The notes: generated by a model not told the origin, from the sequence alone. A stretch of DNA of 64,000 nucleotides from Winogradskya humida (GCF_016862215.1 NZ_BOMN01000013.1:124001-188000); one strand, 5' to 3'. Counted from the first letter of the stretch, positions 41,940-50,671 are shown. Translations and numbers: made by a program.

Positions 41940-42377
41940 TCGCGAGAGGCTACCCGGCGACCATAACGAAAACCGCACAGTACGAAATGGCAAGGAGCAG
42001 GGGCGCGGCCCGCCGGACCGCGCCCCTGGGTGCTTCCTGGTGTCCTCGTCCCGGGTCGAGGGGTCGTGCGGGTGTCGCCAGGCCTTCGGACCGGAGCGCT
42101 ACGGGCCGGCTGCCCGCGTCGTGCCGTTGTCTACTGGCCTGTCTTCCCCCGTCGACCCGTCCCGCGAGCATTCGGCTGGTCCGCGCCGCCCCGCACGACC
42201 CCCACCCCCTGGACCTGGTGCACGCGCCGTTCGGGTCTGCCGCGTGGCCAGTGGGCGAAAGAGTTGGAGCGAACAAAGCCGTATACCCGGGAATGGGACC
42301 CGTCGACGGTACGTCCTCGCCCCGGAGGGTTGTCAACCGCCACACCCGTGCGTGGGCGTGTCGCGTTTCCCGGCGTG
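41940..42377. other. Intergenic region between lnt and the lysine operon
   Basis: No gene is recognised in these 438 bases. Besides the promoter of lnt and the hairpin at 41998-42028, nothing clear is seen; short open frames lack motifs and ribosome binding sites. Confidence 0.6.
41998..42028 (-). terminator. Hairpin downstream of the lysine catabolic operon
   Basis: CAGGGGCGCGG and CCGCGCCCCTG form a perfect 11-bp stem with a 9-nt loop. It lies between the end of the leftward lysine operon and the lnt promoter and would stop read-through. Confidence 0.75.
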
Positions 42378-43631
42378 TCACAGGGCGTTCACCAAGGCGT
42401 GCGCGGCGCCGGGGTGCTCGGCGGCGAGCAGACCCGCGGCGGCCAGCACGTACTGGCTGTCGACGGTGCGCCGGGCGGTGCGCGGGGGCGCCCACCCGCC
42501 GGCGGTGTCGGTCAGCACGGCGTCGAGGACGGTGTCACCACCGCCATGGCGCAGGACCCCGCCGGACCCGACCACGAGGCGTACGTCGCGCAGGTCCCGC
42601 CCCCCGGTGCGGGGCATCCCGGGCCCGGGCGAGTGCCCGCGGGCGTGCCTGCGCAGCGCGATCATGGCGGCGGTCGACGCGAGAACCCGGTCCGCGGCGA
42701 CCGTACCGAGCAAAATGTTCGGAAAATCCAGTTTCTCGACACCGGCGGCCGCAACAACTCCGGGCGCCCCGACACCCACCCCGAGATCACCCTCAACGGT
42801 CCGGGACCGCCACAACGTCCCGGCGACATCCCGCTGCGGCCCCGTGGACAGTTCAGCGTCGGGGATCAGCGCCGAATACACGTCCGTCGTCGCCCCACCC
42901 ACGTCGACGACGAGAACTCCCGCACCGAGGGTGTCGGCGAGCACGGACACCCCGGCGAGGACCGCGTCCGGGGTCGCGGCCCGCACGAACCGCGCGAACC
43001 TGCTGCCCCGTGACAGCCGTTTCCCGCCGATGACGTGCCGCAGGAACACCTCACGGATCGCCGCCCGCGCCGGCCCCGGGTCGAGAACCCCGATGCGGGG
43101 CAGAACGTTTCCGGTCACGGTCACCGGCACCCGCCGCTCTGTGAGGACCGTCTCGGCGTACTCCCGGACGTCCGCATTTCCGGCGACGACGACCGGGACA
43201 CGCATCCGGGACGTCGCCAGGCGGCGCGCGTTGTGCGCGAGGGTGTCACCGTCACCGCCGTCGGTCCCGCCCACGAGCAGGATCACATCGGGCCGCGCCG
43301 CCCGCACTTCGAGGAGAGCGGACCCGTCGAGGAGCCCGGCGTGCACGTGGACGACCTGCGCCCCGGCGGACAACCCGACGCGGTGCCCGGCCTCGGCGGT
43401 GACGAGGGCCTCGTACCCGATGACAGCGAGGCGCAGCCCCCCGCCGGCGGACGAGCACACGTACAACTCCCCCGCCCCGACCTGCGCGACCGCCCGGTCG
43501 AGGCCGTGCAGCACATCGGTGCCGGCGGTGGTCGGGATCTCGGCGCGACCGGTCAGGGTACCGTCGGCCAGGTCTATCCGGCAGGCCTTGGTGTACGTGG
43601 ACCCGACGTCGACACAGACCGCGAAACTCAC
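42378..43631 (-). CDS. MutL/GlmL-family ATPase, putative aminomutase reactivase/chaperone
   Basis: A 417-residue ASKHA-fold ATPase of the glutamate mutase L (MutL) family. VCVDVGSTYTKACRID is the first phosphate loop, CSSAGGGLRLAVIG and LVGGTDGGD are family motifs, and VLVVDVGGATTDVYSA is the second phosphate loop. Family members are encoded beside B12-dependent aminomutases and mutases and are thought to help assemble or reactivate them. Here it is the last gene of the kam operon (GTGA overlap with kal), so it probably services KamDE. It is not equivalent to any experimentally characterised protein that can be named with certainty. Confidence 0.82.
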   Translation of the reverse strand: MSFAVCVDVGSTYTKACRIDLADGTLTGRAEIPTTAGTDVLHGLDRAVAQVGAGELYVCSSAGGGLRLAVIGYEALVTAEAGHRVGLSAGAQVVHVHAGLLDGSALLEVRAARPDVILLVGGTDGGDGDTLAHNARRLATSRMRVPVVVAGNADVREYAETVLTERRVPVTVTGNVLPRIGVLDPGPARAAIREVFLRHVIGGKRLSRGSRFARFVRAATPDAVLAGVSVLADTLGAGVLVVDVGGATTDVYSALIPDAELSTGPQRDVAGTLWRSRTVEGDLGVGVGAPGVVAAAGVEKLDFPNILLGTVAADRVLASTAAMIALRRHARGHSPGPGMPRTGGRDLRDVRLVVGSGGVLRHGGGDTVLDAVLTDTAGGWAPPRTARRTVDSQYVLAAAGLLAAEHPGAAHALVNAL

Positions 43632-43993
43632 GGCTTCGGGGGCACGACCACGGTGCCGACAGCGGTCACCGCCACGATCGGCTCGGCGAGCACCGCGGCC
43701 GCGGACCCGTCCGTGCCCCGGCACACCACGGCTGACGTGAACTCGATGCGCCGGGACCGCGTACCCATGTGCACGACCGTCGCCGTGACCTCAAGGACGT
43801 CGCCGGCTTTGACGGGGGCCTTGAACTGCACATCGGAGTACGACGCGAACAGCCCCTCGTCCCCGTCGAGCTGGATGCACACCTCCGTGGCGACATCACC
43901 GAACAGCCCCAGCGAATACGCCCCGTCGACGAGGTTCCCCGCGTAGTGGGCATGGGAGTACGGCACATACCTGCGGTGCGTGACAGTGATCAT
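43628..43993 (-). CDS. kal: 3-aminobutyryl-CoA ammonia-lyase
   Basis: A 121-residue hot-dog-fold enzyme that removes ammonia from 3-aminobutyryl-CoA to give crotonyl-CoA, the last specific step of lysine fermentation. The sequence HYAGNLVDGAYSLGLFGDVATEV and LDGDEGLFASYSDVQFKAPVKAGD closely follows the clostridial enzyme in motif order and length (about 125 residues). It overlaps kamE upstream and the MutL-like gene downstream by 4 nt each, showing tight coupling. Confidence 0.92.
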   Translation of the reverse strand: MITVTHRRYVPYSHAHYAGNLVDGAYSLGLFGDVATEVCIQLDGDEGLFASYSDVQFKAPVKAGDVLEVTATVVHMGTRSRRIEFTSAVVCRGTDGSAAAVLAEPIVAVTAVGTVVVPPKP

Positions 43994-44724
43994 TTTTGGT
44001 CTCCGAGCAGGGCGTGGACGAGGTAGGAGGCGACTTCGCGGGGGGTGGTGCCGCGGCCGAAGATCCGGTCGACGCCGAGCTCCGCGGCCATCAGCTCGTC
44101 GAAGCGGGGCCCGCCGACGATCAGCAGCGGCCGTTTCCCCGCCGGCATAGCCTCCCGGAACGCCGCCGTCATCGCCCGGGTGTTCTGCAGGTGCGCGTCG
44201 CGTTGCGTCACGACCTGCGACACCAGGACGGCGTCGGCTTTCTGCGCGCGGGCGGTCTCGACGAGTTCCGGGACCGACACCTGCGCACCCATGTTCGTGA
44301 CGGCGAGTTCCCGGTAGTACTCGAGACCTTTCTCCCCGGCGATGCCTTTGACGTTGAGGATCGCGTCGATCCCGACGGTGTGCGCGTCGGTGCCGATGCA
44401 CGCCCCGACCACCGACAGCCGCCGCCGCAGTTTACGTTTGATGACCGCGTTGACGTCCTTCGCCGACAGCAGCGGATAGTCCCGCTCGACGACCTGCACC
44501 TTCTCGGTGTCGACGAGGTGCGTGACCCGGCCGTAGACGACGAAGAACGTGAACCCCTCACCCATCGGTTTGGCGTGCACGAGCATCGCCGGGTCGAGAC
44601 CCATCTTGTTCGCCAGCTGGATCGCGGCGCCCTCGGCGCGTTTGTCGTGGGTGACGGGCAGCGTGAACGACACCTGCACCATCCCGTCACCGGTGGTGTC
44701 CCCGTACGGGCGCACGATGCTCAT
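43990..44724 (-). CDS. kamE: Lysine 5,6-aminomutase, beta (B12-binding) subunit
   Basis: A 244-residue subunit that binds adenosylcobalamin and carries the lysine that holds PLP. The base-off B12 motif is D113-A-H115-T-V-G118, and Lys126, 11 residues after the His, matches the known PLP lysine of the clostridial enzyme. With KamD it converts beta-lysine to 3,5-diaminohexanoate. ATGA overlaps at both ends couple it to kamD and kal. Requires cobalamin, whose cobalt supply may be linked to the cbtBA operon in this window. Confidence 0.96.
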   Translation of the reverse strand: MSIVRPYGDTTGDGMVQVSFTLPVTHDKRAEGAAIQLANKMGLDPAMLVHAKPMGEGFTFFVVYGRVTHLVDTEKVQVVERDYPLLSAKDVNAVIKRKLRRRLSVVGACIGTDAHTVGIDAILNVKGIAGEKGLEYYRELAVTNMGAQVSVPELVETARAQKADAVLVSQVVTQRDAHLQNTRAMTAAFREAMPAGKRPLLIVGGPRFDELMAAELGVDRIFGRGTTPREVASYLVHALLGDQK

Positions 44725-46280
44725 CGCAGTCCTTCCAGGGCGTTCGTGACGGGGTTGAAGTAGTCGCCGTCGTGGCGGGCGACCCCGTCGAGGCCCTTGC
44801 CACGGTCGGCGGGCCGTTTCATGATCCCGAACGTGCCGTCCGCGATCGCCGTCAGCATCGAATCGGCGACGATGCGTTCCAGTAGCTCGACAGCCTCACC
44901 GAGGACTTCGTGGGCGCGGCGCTGGATGAACCCGCCGGGGGCGGGCACGAAGTCCTCGTGCAGGTTTCCGGCACCGTTGAGCACATAGCGGACGTTCTGC
45001 AAAGCGATGTCACGGTCCGACAGCCACGGCGTCACGACCGCCTCCGTCATCATCCCGACCAGCAGAATCCCCTGCCCGGTCAGCGCGCCGACGAGGTTGA
45101 AGAACCCGTCGAGGAGGTTCCCGCGGAACACGTCACCGGTCATGTGTTTCGTCGGCGGCATCCACTTCAGCGGCGCGTCCGGGAACAACTCCCGGGCCAG
45201 CAGCGCGTGGGCGAGTTCGAGACGGAACGACTCCGGGACCTCCGGGTTGATCTCGAACGCGTGCCCCAAACCCAGCTGCCAGTCCTCCAGACCCGCCTCG
45301 TGGGCGAAGAACTCGTTCATCAGCTGCGACACCGTCACCGTATGCGCTGCCTCGACCGCGTCCGCCGTCGTCAGATAGTTGTCCTCACCGGTGTTGATGA
45401 TGATCCCGGCCCGGGCATGGACCTGCCGCGAGAACCGCTGATCCACGAACGTGCGGATCGGGTTGATGTCGCGGAACAGGATCCCGTACATCGAGTCGTT
45501 GAGCATCATGTCGAGACGTTCCATGCCCGCCATCGCCGCCATCTCCGGCATGCACAACCCCGACGCATAGTTCGTCAGCCGCACATACCGGCCGAGCTCC
45601 TTCGACGTCTCATCCAGGGCCGCCCGCATCAACCGGAAGTTCTCCTGCGTCGCGTACGTGCCCGCGAACCCTTCCCGGGTCGCACCCTCGGGCACGTAGT
45701 CGAGCAGCGACTGACCCGTCGACCGGATCACCGCGATCACATCCGCACCCGCCCGCGCCGCCGCCTGCGCCTGCGGGATGTCCTCGTAGATGTCCCCGGT
45801 CGCCACGATCAGATAGATCCACGGCCGCCGCGGCGCATCCCCGAACCGCTTGATCAGCCGCTCCCGCTCGACCCGGCGCCGGTCCACGACCTTCAACCCC
45901 ACGTTGGCGGCCCTGGTCGCGGCGCGCCGGGCCGCGACCAGTTCCACCTTCTTTGCGGGTACGCCGAACGTCACCGCCCCCGCCGCCGCCTTCTGCGCGA
46001 GAACCGTGACATCGTCGATCCCCTCCCGCGCCATCGCCGCGAACACCGGCACCGACACCCCGTGACCCAGGCCCACATCCGCCCGGACAGCGTCAACGAG
46101 ACGGTTCACCCAGGGGATCCCGTCCGAGTCCGCACCCCGCACCCCGGCCAGGCGCAGCACCGCCCGCTCCACCGACACCGTCGTATGCGACCGTGCCAGC
46201 TCCACCACCGGCGCCCCCGCCTCAGCGGCCAGTGCCCGCGCCCGCGCGACCACCCCGGGATCCAGACCCAGCTTCTCCAC
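44721..46280 (-). CDS. kamD: Lysine 5,6-aminomutase, alpha subunit
   Basis: A 519-residue catalytic subunit, matching the clostridial KamD in size. The TIM-barrel core is seen in WIYLIVATGDIYEDIPQAQ, ADVIAVIRSTGQSLLDYVPEG, TYATQENFRLMR and NDSMYGILFRDIN, all family hallmarks. It moves the 6-amino group of beta-lysine to C5 with PLP and adenosylcobalamin, with KamE. GTG 46280 begins EKLGLDPG; the frame further upstream is not homologous. The preceding amidohydrolase stop is 4 nt away. Confidence 0.96.
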   Translation of the reverse strand: MEKLGLDPGVVARARALAAEAGAPVVELARSHTTVSVERAVLRLAGVRGADSDGIPWVNRLVDAVRADVGLGHGVSVPVFAAMAREGIDDVTVLAQKAAAGAVTFGVPAKKVELVAARRAATRAANVGLKVVDRRRVERERLIKRFGDAPRRPWIYLIVATGDIYEDIPQAQAAARAGADVIAVIRSTGQSLLDYVPEGATREGFAGTYATQENFRLMRAALDETSKELGRYVRLTNYASGLCMPEMAAMAGMERLDMMLNDSMYGILFRDINPIRTFVDQRFSRQVHARAGIIINTGEDNYLTTADAVEAAHTVTVSQLMNEFFAHEAGLEDWQLGLGHAFEINPEVPESFRLELAHALLARELFPDAPLKWMPPTKHMTGDVFRGNLLDGFFNLVGALTGQGILLVGMMTEAVVTPWLSDRDIALQNVRYVLNGAGNLHEDFVPAPGGFIQRRAHEVLGEAVELLERIVADSMLTAIADGTFGIMKRPADRGKGLDGVARHDGDYFNPVTNALEGLR

Positions 46281-46284
46281 GCAC

Positions 46285-47808
46285 CTACTCCTCGAAGATC
46301 GTCTCGCCGGACAACACCGTCCGGCGGCACACCGGCCGCTCAGGAACCACATCGTCGACGTCGGGCAGCAACGCCGGCAGGCCACCGTCGAGCCCCGACG
46401 GCGTCTCCCACACCGCGAACGTCGCCTGCGCCCCCGGAGCGAGCACCCCCGCGTCGTCCACCCCCACGGCACGCCACCCACCCCGCGTCGACGCACCGAA
46501 CGCCGAACGAACACCCATCCGATACACCGGGTTCCGCGGCGCCGCAGCAGCCACCACCGCCGCCCACGGATCCAGCGGCGTCACCGGCGAATCCGACCCG
46601 AACGCCAGGGTCACCCCCGTCGCGTACATCGCCCCGATCGGATTCGTCGCCAACGCCCGCTCCACACCGAGACGCTGCGCGTACATCCGATCCGGGCCAC
46701 CCCACAACGCGTCGAACACCGGCTGCACACTCGCCACCACCCCGAACTCGACCATCCGCGCGATCATCGCCTTGTCCGCGAGCTCCACGTGCTCGATCCG
46801 ATGCCGGCCCTCTCGCACCCGATCCACACCCACCGCCCGCGCCGCGATCGCAAAACCCTCCAGGACAGCCTCGATCGCCGCGTCCCCGATGGCATGGAAC
46901 CCGCCCTGCACCCCCAGCTCCACACATTCGAGGAGGTGCGCACCCGCCTGCCCCGCGGTCACAAAAGCCTCACCACACCCAGGACCATCCACGTACGCCG
47001 ACCGCACCGAAGCCGTCCGCGACCCCAGCGCCCCGTCCGCGTACAAATCCCCACCCGCACCGACCGCACCCAGATCCCGCGCCCGGACCGCCCCACCGAG
47101 CTCACCCCAGTACCCGAACACCCGCGGCAGACCATCACCCGACAGACGCAGCACCGACTGGAAATCCGCCTCCGACGACGTCCCCGGCCCGCCACACTCG
47201 TGCACCGACGCCACACCCCGCGACGCCGCAAGACGCAACGCCGTCCGCTGCGCATCCGCGCGCTGCTGCATCGTCAGCGAACCAAGAGCCACCTCACGCA
47301 CGGCGTGATGCTCGTTCTCGCGTACCCAATTGGACGTGGGGTTGATCTGCGGGCACGCCGCGAGCATCGATGACGACACCAGCGCGGAATGCACCGACGC
47401 CTGCGACAGATACACCCGCCGGCCACCCGCGGCCTTGTCGAGTTCCTCCGCGCTGGGCGGGGTCTGCACGGGCCACGTCGACTCGTCCCAGCCATGACCC
47501 AGCACCACCGCGTCCGACGCCTTACCCGCCGCGAACGCCGCCACCGCGTCCAGCACCTCACCCGCCGACCGCACACCCGACAGATCCAGGCCATCAGCCG
47601 CCAGACCCGTATCCGTCGCATGGATGTGCGCATCCACGAACGCCGGCGTCACCAACCCACCACCAAGATCCACCACCCGGTCCGCGGCCGGCACATCACC
47701 GTCCGCCCCGAGCCACACGATCCGGCCGTCACGCACCAGCATCGCGGTCGCCCGCGGATCCGCCGCCGAGTAGAAACGCCCGCCCTTGAACAGCACCACC
47801 GAAGTCAT
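46285..47808 (-). CDS. YtcJ-type amidohydrolase inside the lysine operon
   Basis: A 507-residue metal-dependent hydrolase of the amidohydrolase superfamily (YtcJ/LAF3 group). VTPAFVDAHIHATDTG is the HxH metal motif, GFHAIGDAAIEAVLEGF and RHRIEHVEL give further ligands, and LAFGSDSPVTPLDPW has the catalytic Asp. It sits between kdd and kamD with 4-5 nt spacers, so it must be co-transcribed. No known step of the clostridial lysine pathway needs such an enzyme; it might release lysine or beta-lysine from an N-acyl or lactam precursor. That role is inference. Confidence 0.87.
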   Translation of the reverse strand: MTSVVLFKGGRFYSAADPRATAMLVRDGRIVWLGADGDVPAADRVVDLGGGLVTPAFVDAHIHATDTGLAADGLDLSGVRSAGEVLDAVAAFAAGKASDAVVLGHGWDESTWPVQTPPSAEELDKAAGGRRVYLSQASVHSALVSSSMLAACPQINPTSNWVRENEHHAVREVALGSLTMQQRADAQRTALRLAASRGVASVHECGGPGTSSEADFQSVLRLSGDGLPRVFGYWGELGGAVRARDLGAVGAGGDLYADGALGSRTASVRSAYVDGPGCGEAFVTAGQAGAHLLECVELGVQGGFHAIGDAAIEAVLEGFAIAARAVGVDRVREGRHRIEHVELADKAMIARMVEFGVVASVQPVFDALWGGPDRMYAQRLGVERALATNPIGAMYATGVTLAFGSDSPVTPLDPWAAVVAAAAPRNPVYRMGVRSAFGASTRGGWRAVGVDDAGVLAPGAQATFAVWETPSGLDGGLPALLPDVDDVVPERPVCRRTVLSGETIFEE

Positions 47809-47813
47809 GACCG

Positions 47814-48854
47814 TCAGTGTGCCGAAACCCGCGCCTCGAACAACGCCCGCACCGCAGGAGTGCGCCGCACCACATCCAACGCGAACGCCGCATGCCCCGG
47901 CACAAAACCGTTCCCCACCAGCATCGTCACATCCGCCGCCAGGCCCTCCGCCCCCAGAGCAGCCGCGGAGAAACTTGTCGCCATCGAGAAGAAGATCACC
48001 GTGCCACCCGCCGCCGTCGCCAGGATCGCCCCGTGCTCACACCCCGGCACATCCACACACACGACCGTCACCGTCGCCGGCGTCTCGAACGCCTCCGCGA
48101 CCGCGACCGGGTCCCGGGCATCAACAACCGCGACCCGATCCGCAAGACCATGGTCGATGACCATCGAACGCTCAGCCTCGGAAACCACCACAGCACGAGT
48201 CCGCGCCCCCGCCAGCCTCGCCGCGGTCAACGCCAGGGAACCACTCTTACCGGCTCCACCCAGCACCGTCACCGACACATCACCGGAATAGCCGCGCACC
48301 ACCCGATCCACCAGGGCCGGCGCGCCACACACGTCGAACACCGCCAGGGCCAGCTCCGGAGACAGATCATCCGGCAGCACCGCCACCACGGAACGCCCGA
48401 ACAGAATCGCATGCCCCGACGCCGGGACCTGCTCACTCAACCCGTCCCAGCCCGCCAGGCCGTCATCGATGACCAGAGGCGTCAACGTCAGCGACACCAG
48501 CGTCGCCACCCGGTCACCGGCCTTCACCGGCAACAACGACTCCGGACCGACCTCCTCCACCACACCGATCAGCATCCCACCCGACCCCGTGACCGGATTG
48601 TGCATCTTCCCGCGCGTACCGACGATCTCCAGAACCTCAGCCCGCACCGCCGCACCATCACCACCGTGCTTCACCGACAACTGCCGGAAACTCGCCGCAT
48701 CCAGATTCAGCCGCGACACCCGCACCCGCACCTCATCAGCCGCCAGCTCCGCACGCGCATCAAGACGCCAAGCAGCCTGCGGCAACACCCCCACCGGCTC
48801 CAGCACCCGCGGCAAACCCACCCCAGAGGTCACACCCACCACCCCAGACGTCAT
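47814..48854 (-). CDS. kdd: L-erythro-3,5-diaminohexanoate dehydrogenase
   Basis: A 346-residue NAD-dependent enzyme that oxidatively deaminates 3,5-diaminohexanoate to 5-amino-3-oxohexanoate. Motifs in order are SRLNLDAASFRQL, RGKMHNPVTGSGGMLIG, VFDVCGAPALVDR, the nucleotide-binding VLGGAGKSGSLAL, and CEHGAILATAAGG, matching the kdd family. It is the first gene of the leftward operon. CAGTCT lies 6 nt before ATG 48854 as a possible weak -10 box. Confidence 0.93.
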   Translation of the reverse strand: MTSGVVGVTSGVGLPRVLEPVGVLPQAAWRLDARAELAADEVRVRVSRLNLDAASFRQLSVKHGGDGAAVRAEVLEIVGTRGKMHNPVTGSGGMLIGVVEEVGPESLLPVKAGDRVATLVSLTLTPLVIDDGLAGWDGLSEQVPASGHAILFGRSVVAVLPDDLSPELALAVFDVCGAPALVDRVVRGYSGDVSVTVLGGAGKSGSLALTAARLAGARTRAVVVSEAERSMVIDHGLADRVAVVDARDPVAVAEAFETPATVTVVCVDVPGCEHGAILATAAGGTVIFFSMATSFSAAALGAEGLAADVTMLVGNGFVPGHAAFALDVVRRTPAVRALFEARVSAH

Positions 48855-48878
48855 ACGAAAAGACTGTCAGGCCGCCAT

Positions 48879-48926
48879 CAAACCGTAAATCCTCCCGGCA
48901 GACGGTTACCAGACCACAGATCCTCC
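48879..48926. promoter_or_regulatory. Repeats in the kdd/kamA divergent promoter region
   Basis: CAAACCGTAAATCCTCC (48879-48895) and CAGACCACAGATCCTCC (48910-48926) match at 12 of 17 positions, 31 bp apart, and AACCGT (48881-48886) is inverted as ACGGTT (48902-48907). The whole spacer is only 114 bp, so these are candidate sites for a shared regulator of both transcripts. No regulator gene is adjacent. Confidence 0.45.
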
Positions 48927-48968
48927 AGTACGGTCAGAGTCGATCACACCTCGACCCAGGAGGCATCG

Positions 48969-50318
48969 GTGACCCAAGCCGCCGGCCAGCCCTACGACTA
49001 CCAGCGCCGCCCCCTCACCGAACCGGACTGGACCCGCTTCCCCGGATGGCGCGACGTCACCACCGCCCAATGGGAATCCGCCCAATGGCAACGCGTGAAC
49101 TGCGTCAAAAACATCAAACAACTGCGCGCCCTCATGGGTGACCTGCTCGACGAAGCGTTCTACGCCGACCTCGACACCGACCAGCAACGCCTCGCCACCA
49201 TGTCGATGCTGGTCACACCCCAGATGCTCAACACCATGGTGCCCGACAGCGAGATCACCACGGAGGCGTTCTACGCCGACCCGATCCGCCGCTACATGAT
49301 CCCCGTCGCCACCGACCGCCACCTCGACTGGCCGTCACACCCCCACGCCACCCGCGACAGCCTCCACGAACACGACATGTGGGTCGCCGAAGGCCTCACC
49401 CACCGCTACCCCACCAAGGTCCTCGCCGAACTGCTCAGCACCTGCCCTCAATACTGCGGCCACTGCACCCGCATGGACCTCGTCGGCAACAGCACCCCCA
49501 CCGTCGACAAACTCAAACTCACCCTCAAACCGGTCGACAGGTACGACGCCCACCTGAAATACCTGAAGGAACACCCCGGCGTCCGCGACGTCGTCGTCTC
49601 CGGAGGCGACGTCGCCAACGTCCCCTGGAAACAACTCGAGACCTACCTCATGGGACTCCTCAACGTCCCCACCGTCCGCGACATCCGCCTCGCCACCAAA
49701 GCCCTCATGGGACTCCCCCAGCACTGGCTACAAGCAGACGTCGTCGAAGGCCTCAACCGCGTCGCCATCACCGCGGAACGACGCGGCGTCAACCTCGCCG
49801 TCCACACCCACGTCAACCACGTCAACTCCCTCACACCACTGGTCGCCCGCGCCGCCCGCATGCTCCTCGAAGTCGGCGTCCGCGACGTCCGCAACCAGGG
49901 CGTCCTCATGCGCGGCGTCAACGCCACCACCAAGGACCTGCTCGACCTCTGCTTCGGCCTGCAGGGAGAAGCCGGCATCCTGCCGTACTACTTCTACATG
50001 TGCGACATGATCCCGCACGCCGAACACTGGCGCGTCCCCGTCTGGTACGCCCAGCAACTCCAGCACGACATGATGGGCTACCTCCCCGGATACGCCACCC
50101 CGCGCATCGTCTGCGACGTCCCGTTCGTCGGCAAACGCTGGGTCCACATGGTCAGCGAATACGACCGCGAACACGGCATCTCGTACTGGACGAAGAACTA
50201 CCGCACCAGCATCGAGGCCGACGACACCGAAGCCCTCAGCAAGCTCCACGCGTACTACGACCCGATCGACACCCTGCCCCAATCCGGCCAGGACTGGTGG
50301 CGCAAACAGATCGCCTAG
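48969..50318 (+). CDS. kamA: Lysine 2,3-aminomutase (radical SAM)
   Basis: A 449-residue radical SAM enzyme that converts L-lysine to L-beta-lysine, entry step of the pathway. The iron-sulfur motif is C159-PQY-C163-GH-C166, GGDVANVPWKQLETYL follows, and the PLP lysine is expected at Lys389 (DVPFVGKRW). The clostridial enzyme has GGGGK at that point, so this belongs to a divergent actinobacterial clade. GTG 48969 has AGGAGG upstream. It is divergent from the kdd-kamDE operon and followed by a strong terminator. Confidence 0.93.
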   Translation: MTQAAGQPYDYQRRPLTEPDWTRFPGWRDVTTAQWESAQWQRVNCVKNIKQLRALMGDLLDEAFYADLDTDQQRLATMSMLVTPQMLNTMVPDSEITTEAFYADPIRRYMIPVATDRHLDWPSHPHATRDSLHEHDMWVAEGLTHRYPTKVLAELLSTCPQYCGHCTRMDLVGNSTPTVDKLKLTLKPVDRYDAHLKYLKEHPGVRDVVVSGGDVANVPWKQLETYLMGLLNVPTVRDIRLATKALMGLPQHWLQADVVEGLNRVAITAERRGVNLAVHTHVNHVNSLTPLVARAARMLLEVGVRDVRNQGVLMRGVNATTKDLLDLCFGLQGEAGILPYYFYMCDMIPHAEHWRVPVWYAQQLQHDMMGYLPGYATPRIVCDVPFVGKRWVHMVSEYDREHGISYWTKNYRTSIEADDTEALSKLHAYYDPIDTLPQSGQDWWRKQIA

Positions 50319-50330
50319 CACTCAACGAGA

Positions 50331-50362
50331 AATGGCCCCGGACCGTGTGGTCCGGGGCCATT
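50331..50362. terminator. Terminator after kamA
   Basis: AATGGCCCCGGACC and GGTCCGGGGCCATT form a perfect 14-bp stem with a 4-nt loop, placed between convergent kamA and the CsbD-like gene. It probably stops transcription from both sides. Confidence 0.93.
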
Positions 50363-50380
50363 CGCCGTTAAAAGAAAAGG

Positions 50381-50572
50381 TCAGCTGAGCGCGTCGCGCA
50401 CATCGCGACCGGCGTCCTTGACGTGCTCGCCGGCCTGGCGCGCCCGGGCCGCAGCCTCCTGGCGCTGACCGTCCGCGACCAGCTGCTCGTCGTCGCGCAT
50501 GTCGCCGATGCCCTGCTTCGCCTTACCGGTCAGCTCATCGGCCTTGTTCTTGACCTTGTCAGTGAAGCTCAT
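50381..50572 (-). CDS. CsbD-family small stress protein
   Basis: A 63-residue highly charged protein starting MSFTDKVKNKADELTGKAKQG, the CsbD signature. CsbD proteins are general stress proteins of unknown mechanism, often under an alternative sigma factor. ATG 50572 with AAGGGTG upstream is used; the longer frame adds only six unconserved residues. The 190-bp upstream region contains the 35-bp repeated element. Confidence 0.88.
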   Translation of the reverse strand: MSFTDKVKNKADELTGKAKQGIGDMRDDEQLVADGQRQEAAARARQAGEHVKDAGRDVRDALS

Positions 50573-50671
50573 CGTCAACACCCTTCTCACTCACGACTCG
50601 AAACGTCTTTGTTCTTGTCGGTGAACGGAGTGCCCGAAGGGCTCCTATTTGAAACTTGCCTTTTGTCATGT

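Noticed and set aside
44910..47345. 811-residue open frame on the + strand
   Set aside because: It is antisense to kamD and the amidohydrolase and has no recognisable domain.
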